From positions 118,352,368 through 118,416,367 of the forward strand of contig NC_058337.1 in the NCBI RefSeq assembly GCF_905475395.1: DNA of 64,000 nt, read 5' to 3'. Every line of letters begins with the position of its first letter. Positions within the stretch are counted from its first letter, which is position 1. A program made the translations under genes and the position numbers. Origin of the DNA: Chrysoperla carnea (lineage: Eukaryota; Arthropoda; Insecta; Neuroptera; Chrysopidae). Shown piece after piece: positions 60,937 through 64,000 of this stretch. Under the pieces are notes generated by a model that saw only the letters and a program-made list of their open reading frames with translations, was not told where the DNA came from and did not search any database.

Positions 60937-63900
60937 ATGGCTCGACGAAAACGTGGGGTTGGTGCTCGTGGAGGCACAATAACAACACGGAAAACACGTT
61001 CATCTGCAAATAACCCTCCACCAGCTACCCAAGTCGAAAATGTTATCAGTCCTAGTGAAAGTGAAGAGAGTTCTAGCTCTGTTTCAACGCAACAACAGTC
61101 AGGTACAACCGCTATACATAAAAAATTTGGGAAATTTCGATGTTTACATATCGAAGAAAATATGAAAAGCGAAGTGAGTGGAAGTGATAGTGAAATTGCC
61201 ATTGAAGTTGTAGCTGTCGATCCAAATCAAAGTTCAGCGGAATCAGAGGTACGTAGTTTTATATTGCTACTTAGTTGTATAAAATACTTTATGAATCGTA
61301 CTTTTGAAATTACCTACGGTATTAAATTATCACAAAAATATCGCTATTAGTAATTTTTTAAAAGTATGTAATTCGTACAATATAAACTACATTTTCTAAA
61401 ATGAATAGGGATTATTTCTAAAACATAATTGAATTTTTCTCCAAAACTATGAGCCCCAGGTGTATCCTTTATATTTCTCGAAATAAATGTTTTTGAAACT
61501 TGTAATAATATTTTAAAAAAAAATTTTTGATTATCGGGAATAGAAAAAACATCATTCTTAAAGTTATTTTCTAGATTTTAGTCTTTCATTTCATTTCTCA
61601 TGCAAGTATTTTCTTTCGATATCGTACTCGGTGAACAAATACTTGAAATAAATTTTTATTTAGGTTAATAAATAATTAAATTCAAGTTAGAATTCGAAAT
61701 TTCAACTTTAAAAATTTTGTGGGAACAGTTTTGAAGCTTTTTTAACATCCAAAACTATCATTTCAGTTCTGTTCGTTTTCTTAAATAATACTTCTAGCTG
61801 AAATCCAAAATTTTTAAAGTATGTTATGAAAATATCCAACTTCAAATTGATTTAAAGCCGAACTTGGATAAGCGAGAAAATTTTATTATTGAGAATAGTT
61901 GCCAACTCCTGTTATTTTATTTATTAAAAAGCTCTGTAGGTGAAAAATAAAAACCGTTGTAAGAGAGCATATCAAAATTTTAAGTTATATTATGCCTCTT
62001 ACCTTACAGCTCCAAACATTATTCGTTTCGTAACTGAGACATTAAATGAGATTGTCTATCATCTTACGTAATTAATATGTTTTTTTTAAACTTAGTTTGT
62101 CGTTGAATTATTGCTTATCCAAGTTTTTTGTATTTAAATTTACTTAAAATCAATTCATATATAGGTATGTGATAAACCTGAAGAATCACAGGTCTTGTTC
62201 AACACTGTAGCCGAGGAAATGATAATTGAGGATTTGGTTGAGGAAGAGACTGTCGTAATTGCCGAGGAATCCGTAAATAATTGTGATATCGAGGAAAGTC
62301 TACGTAAAATTAGTGTTAACGACTATCAAGAAACTGAAACGTATATTCAAGTTGATGACGAGTATGTTCCAATATCCGAAGAAACCGTCCAATGTACTGA
62401 AATTGTTCAAACCGAAACCGAAACTGTTCAAACAGAAACTGTTCAAATTGAGGCTGAAACCACTGAATCAGAAATCGTTCAAACTGTGCCTGAAACAATG
62501 GATGTTGAAAACGACGAATCCCCAATTGAAAATCCCGAAAAGACAGAAATTTTTGAAGAAGATAGTGTGATTGGAGAAGAAAATTCGGATAAAGTTACCA
62601 CAGCTGGAACTGATAGCCCATTTTCAGAGATTAATTTATCAAGTACAGATACTACAAACGATTCGGTAAATAGTGGAGAAAGCTCTGCCCCCGTGATAGT
62701 TAAACCACCACCCGTGTCTCAAACAGTTGTTAATGGAATTAAAGAAAGTAGTGACTCACCTACGGAAAATGTACGCCGATCTAGTCGTATTCGAAATATT
62801 AGCGAATTAAAATTAAAAACAAAAGGTCCAAAAGGTCGTGGATTAGTACAAACAAAGGCGATGTTGAAACAAGGAGTGAATGAAGTTGCATTACCTAGCG
62901 CACCATCTCCACCGGTAAAAGTGAAACAACGTTGGAGACGTTCTAGTGAATTGGAAGCGGCACGTGAAGATCCAGAAATGGAGCAACGTTTACGACAGTT
63001 TACAAATATTAAGGAAAATTTGTATTTAACTGAACGCTTAACGAGTAAGGAAGCAAAACGGATGACTTGTGATTGTTTTTTAACCAAAGAAGAAATCGAA
63101 TCTGGGGAATATGGATGTGGAGAAGACTGTTTGAATCGTTTACTGATGATTGAATGGTAAGTACTCTAGTGTTTGAAGGTAAAAATAAACTAAGAATCGC
63201 TCCCACAGCTATTTTTTTTTGTAATAAGCTTCTTTTTTTTTGCAATTTAGTACTTATCCTAAATATAGTGTGCAAAAGCAAAAATTTACGTTTTATGAAA
63301 TAACTTTGAAGATAATTATAACACGCATTGCGTCGAGTGGTTGTTGTGTGCCCTAACTCACTCAAAATTAGTTTTGTCATAATAAATGAAACTTATTAAT
63401 TAACCGCGGGCGTGATTCTGAGAGCAAAAATTTTAAATCATTGAACTGAAATTCCAATTGATCGAGATGTTGTTTTATTTTTATTTGCAGTGGAAATCCT
63501 TGTGTCGTGGGGAATCGTTGTACGAATAAACGCTTCCAAAATTTAAAATATGCTCCATGTGAAGTTTTTCGTACTGACAAAAAAGGCTTTGGAATACGTG
63601 CAATTAAAGAAATACCCAAGTAAGTTTAAAATATAATTGTGTAACATATTCTTATTTTAATCCGTTCAAAATATTTTTAGCGGTGAATTTATCATGGAAT
63701 ACGTAGGAGAGGTGGTAAATCAGAACGAATTCGAAAAACGTGCAGAAGTATACAGTGCAGACAAAAATATTCATTACTATTTTATGTCGTTACGTGCGGA
63801 CGCTGTAATTGATGCAACGCAAAAAGGAAACGTATCCCGATTTATCAATCATTCCTGTGATCCGAATGCCGAAACACAAAAGTGGACGGTTAACGGTGAA

Positions 63901-64000
63901 TTACGAATTGGATTCTTTGCACGTCGTGATATCATGGCTATGGAGGAGATCACATTCGATTACCAGTTCCAACGATATGGCAAGGAAGCTCAAAAATGTT
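60937..64000 (+). CDS. Set2: SETD2/Set2 histone H3K36 methyltransferase (5' part)
   Basis: Exons: 60937-61248, 62165-63156, 63491-63619 and 63681 to beyond the window; GT-AG borders and phases agree, giving 584 codons so far. The start MARRKRGVGARGG follows the divergent promoter. Residues 1-400 are disordered: a basic head, then an acidic section with ETVQTE-type repeats (about 180-215) and an RRSSRIRN patch. The AWS domain begins at about 404 (MTCDCFLTKEEIESGEYGCG, EDCLNRLLMIECGNPC), followed by SET from about 457: KGFGIRAIKEIP, EYVGEVV, YYFMSLRADAVIDATQKGN, NHSCDPNAETQKW at about 534 and FDYQFQRYGKEAQKC leading into post-SET. This pattern is specific to SETD2 (trimethylation of H3K36 on transcribed genes). 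WW and SRI domains should lie beyond the window. The N-terminus is much shorter than in human SETD2 (SET near residue 1550). Confidence 0.96.

Overview
The window is AT-rich nuclear DNA of an insect. Genes are split by short GT-AG introns, intergenic and intronic DNA is full of transposon debris, and there are no bacterial operons, CRISPR arrays or complete RNA genes. Six protein-coding genes can be named by family from their translated exons: a whirlin/dyschronic PDZ gene (3' end only, +), CWC25 (+), EMSY (-), the inner-kinetochore gene CENP-I (+), the ER O-glucosyltransferase POGLUT2/3 (KDELC type, -) and the H3K36 methyltransferase SETD2/Set2 (+, cut by the window end). A seventh, short conserved-looking exon near 2.5 kb (-) has no recognised family. 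A CENP-I gene argues against flies, whose kinetochores are thought to lack most of the CCAN. An intact mariner that looks Himar1-like from memory fits hosts such as green lacewings or earwigs. The host assignment is inference.

Layout: 1-2.3 kb holds repeats, including a complete non-autonomous Helitron. 2.3-2.8 kb is the unidentified exon. About 2.8-28.3 kb has no recognisable gene: LINE 3' ends, foldback elements, palindromes, tandem duplications and a degenerate GC-richer patch at 10.4-11.1 kb. The dyschronic-like last exons lie at 28.4-29.0 kb. 29-35 kb is gene-poor with a TA-flanked foldback element at 33.5 kb. CWC25 is a single-exon gene at 35.4-36.6 kb, followed by a near-perfect long inverted repeat. 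EMSY (six coding exons, 863 aa) covers 40.7-45.4 kb. CENP-I (nine coding exons, 611 aa) covers 46.8-52.5 kb and is divergent from EMSY. A 1.29-kb intact mariner lies at 55.2-56.5 kb. POGLUT2/3 (three exons, 501 aa) at 57.4-60.6 kb is head-to-head with SETD2, with only 349 bp between start codons.

The genes do not form a pathway, but three of them (EMSY, CENP-I, SETD2) act on chromatin or the kinetochore. The intact mariner is the most conspicuous young insertion. The other elements are fossils or non-autonomous copies, including two different foldback families that share one internal core. No clearly new enzymatic system was found. The main points for follow-up are the retained insect CENP-I, the CWC25 model lacking its conserved N-terminal domain, unexplained splice signals after the dyschronic stop codon, and the shared foldback core.
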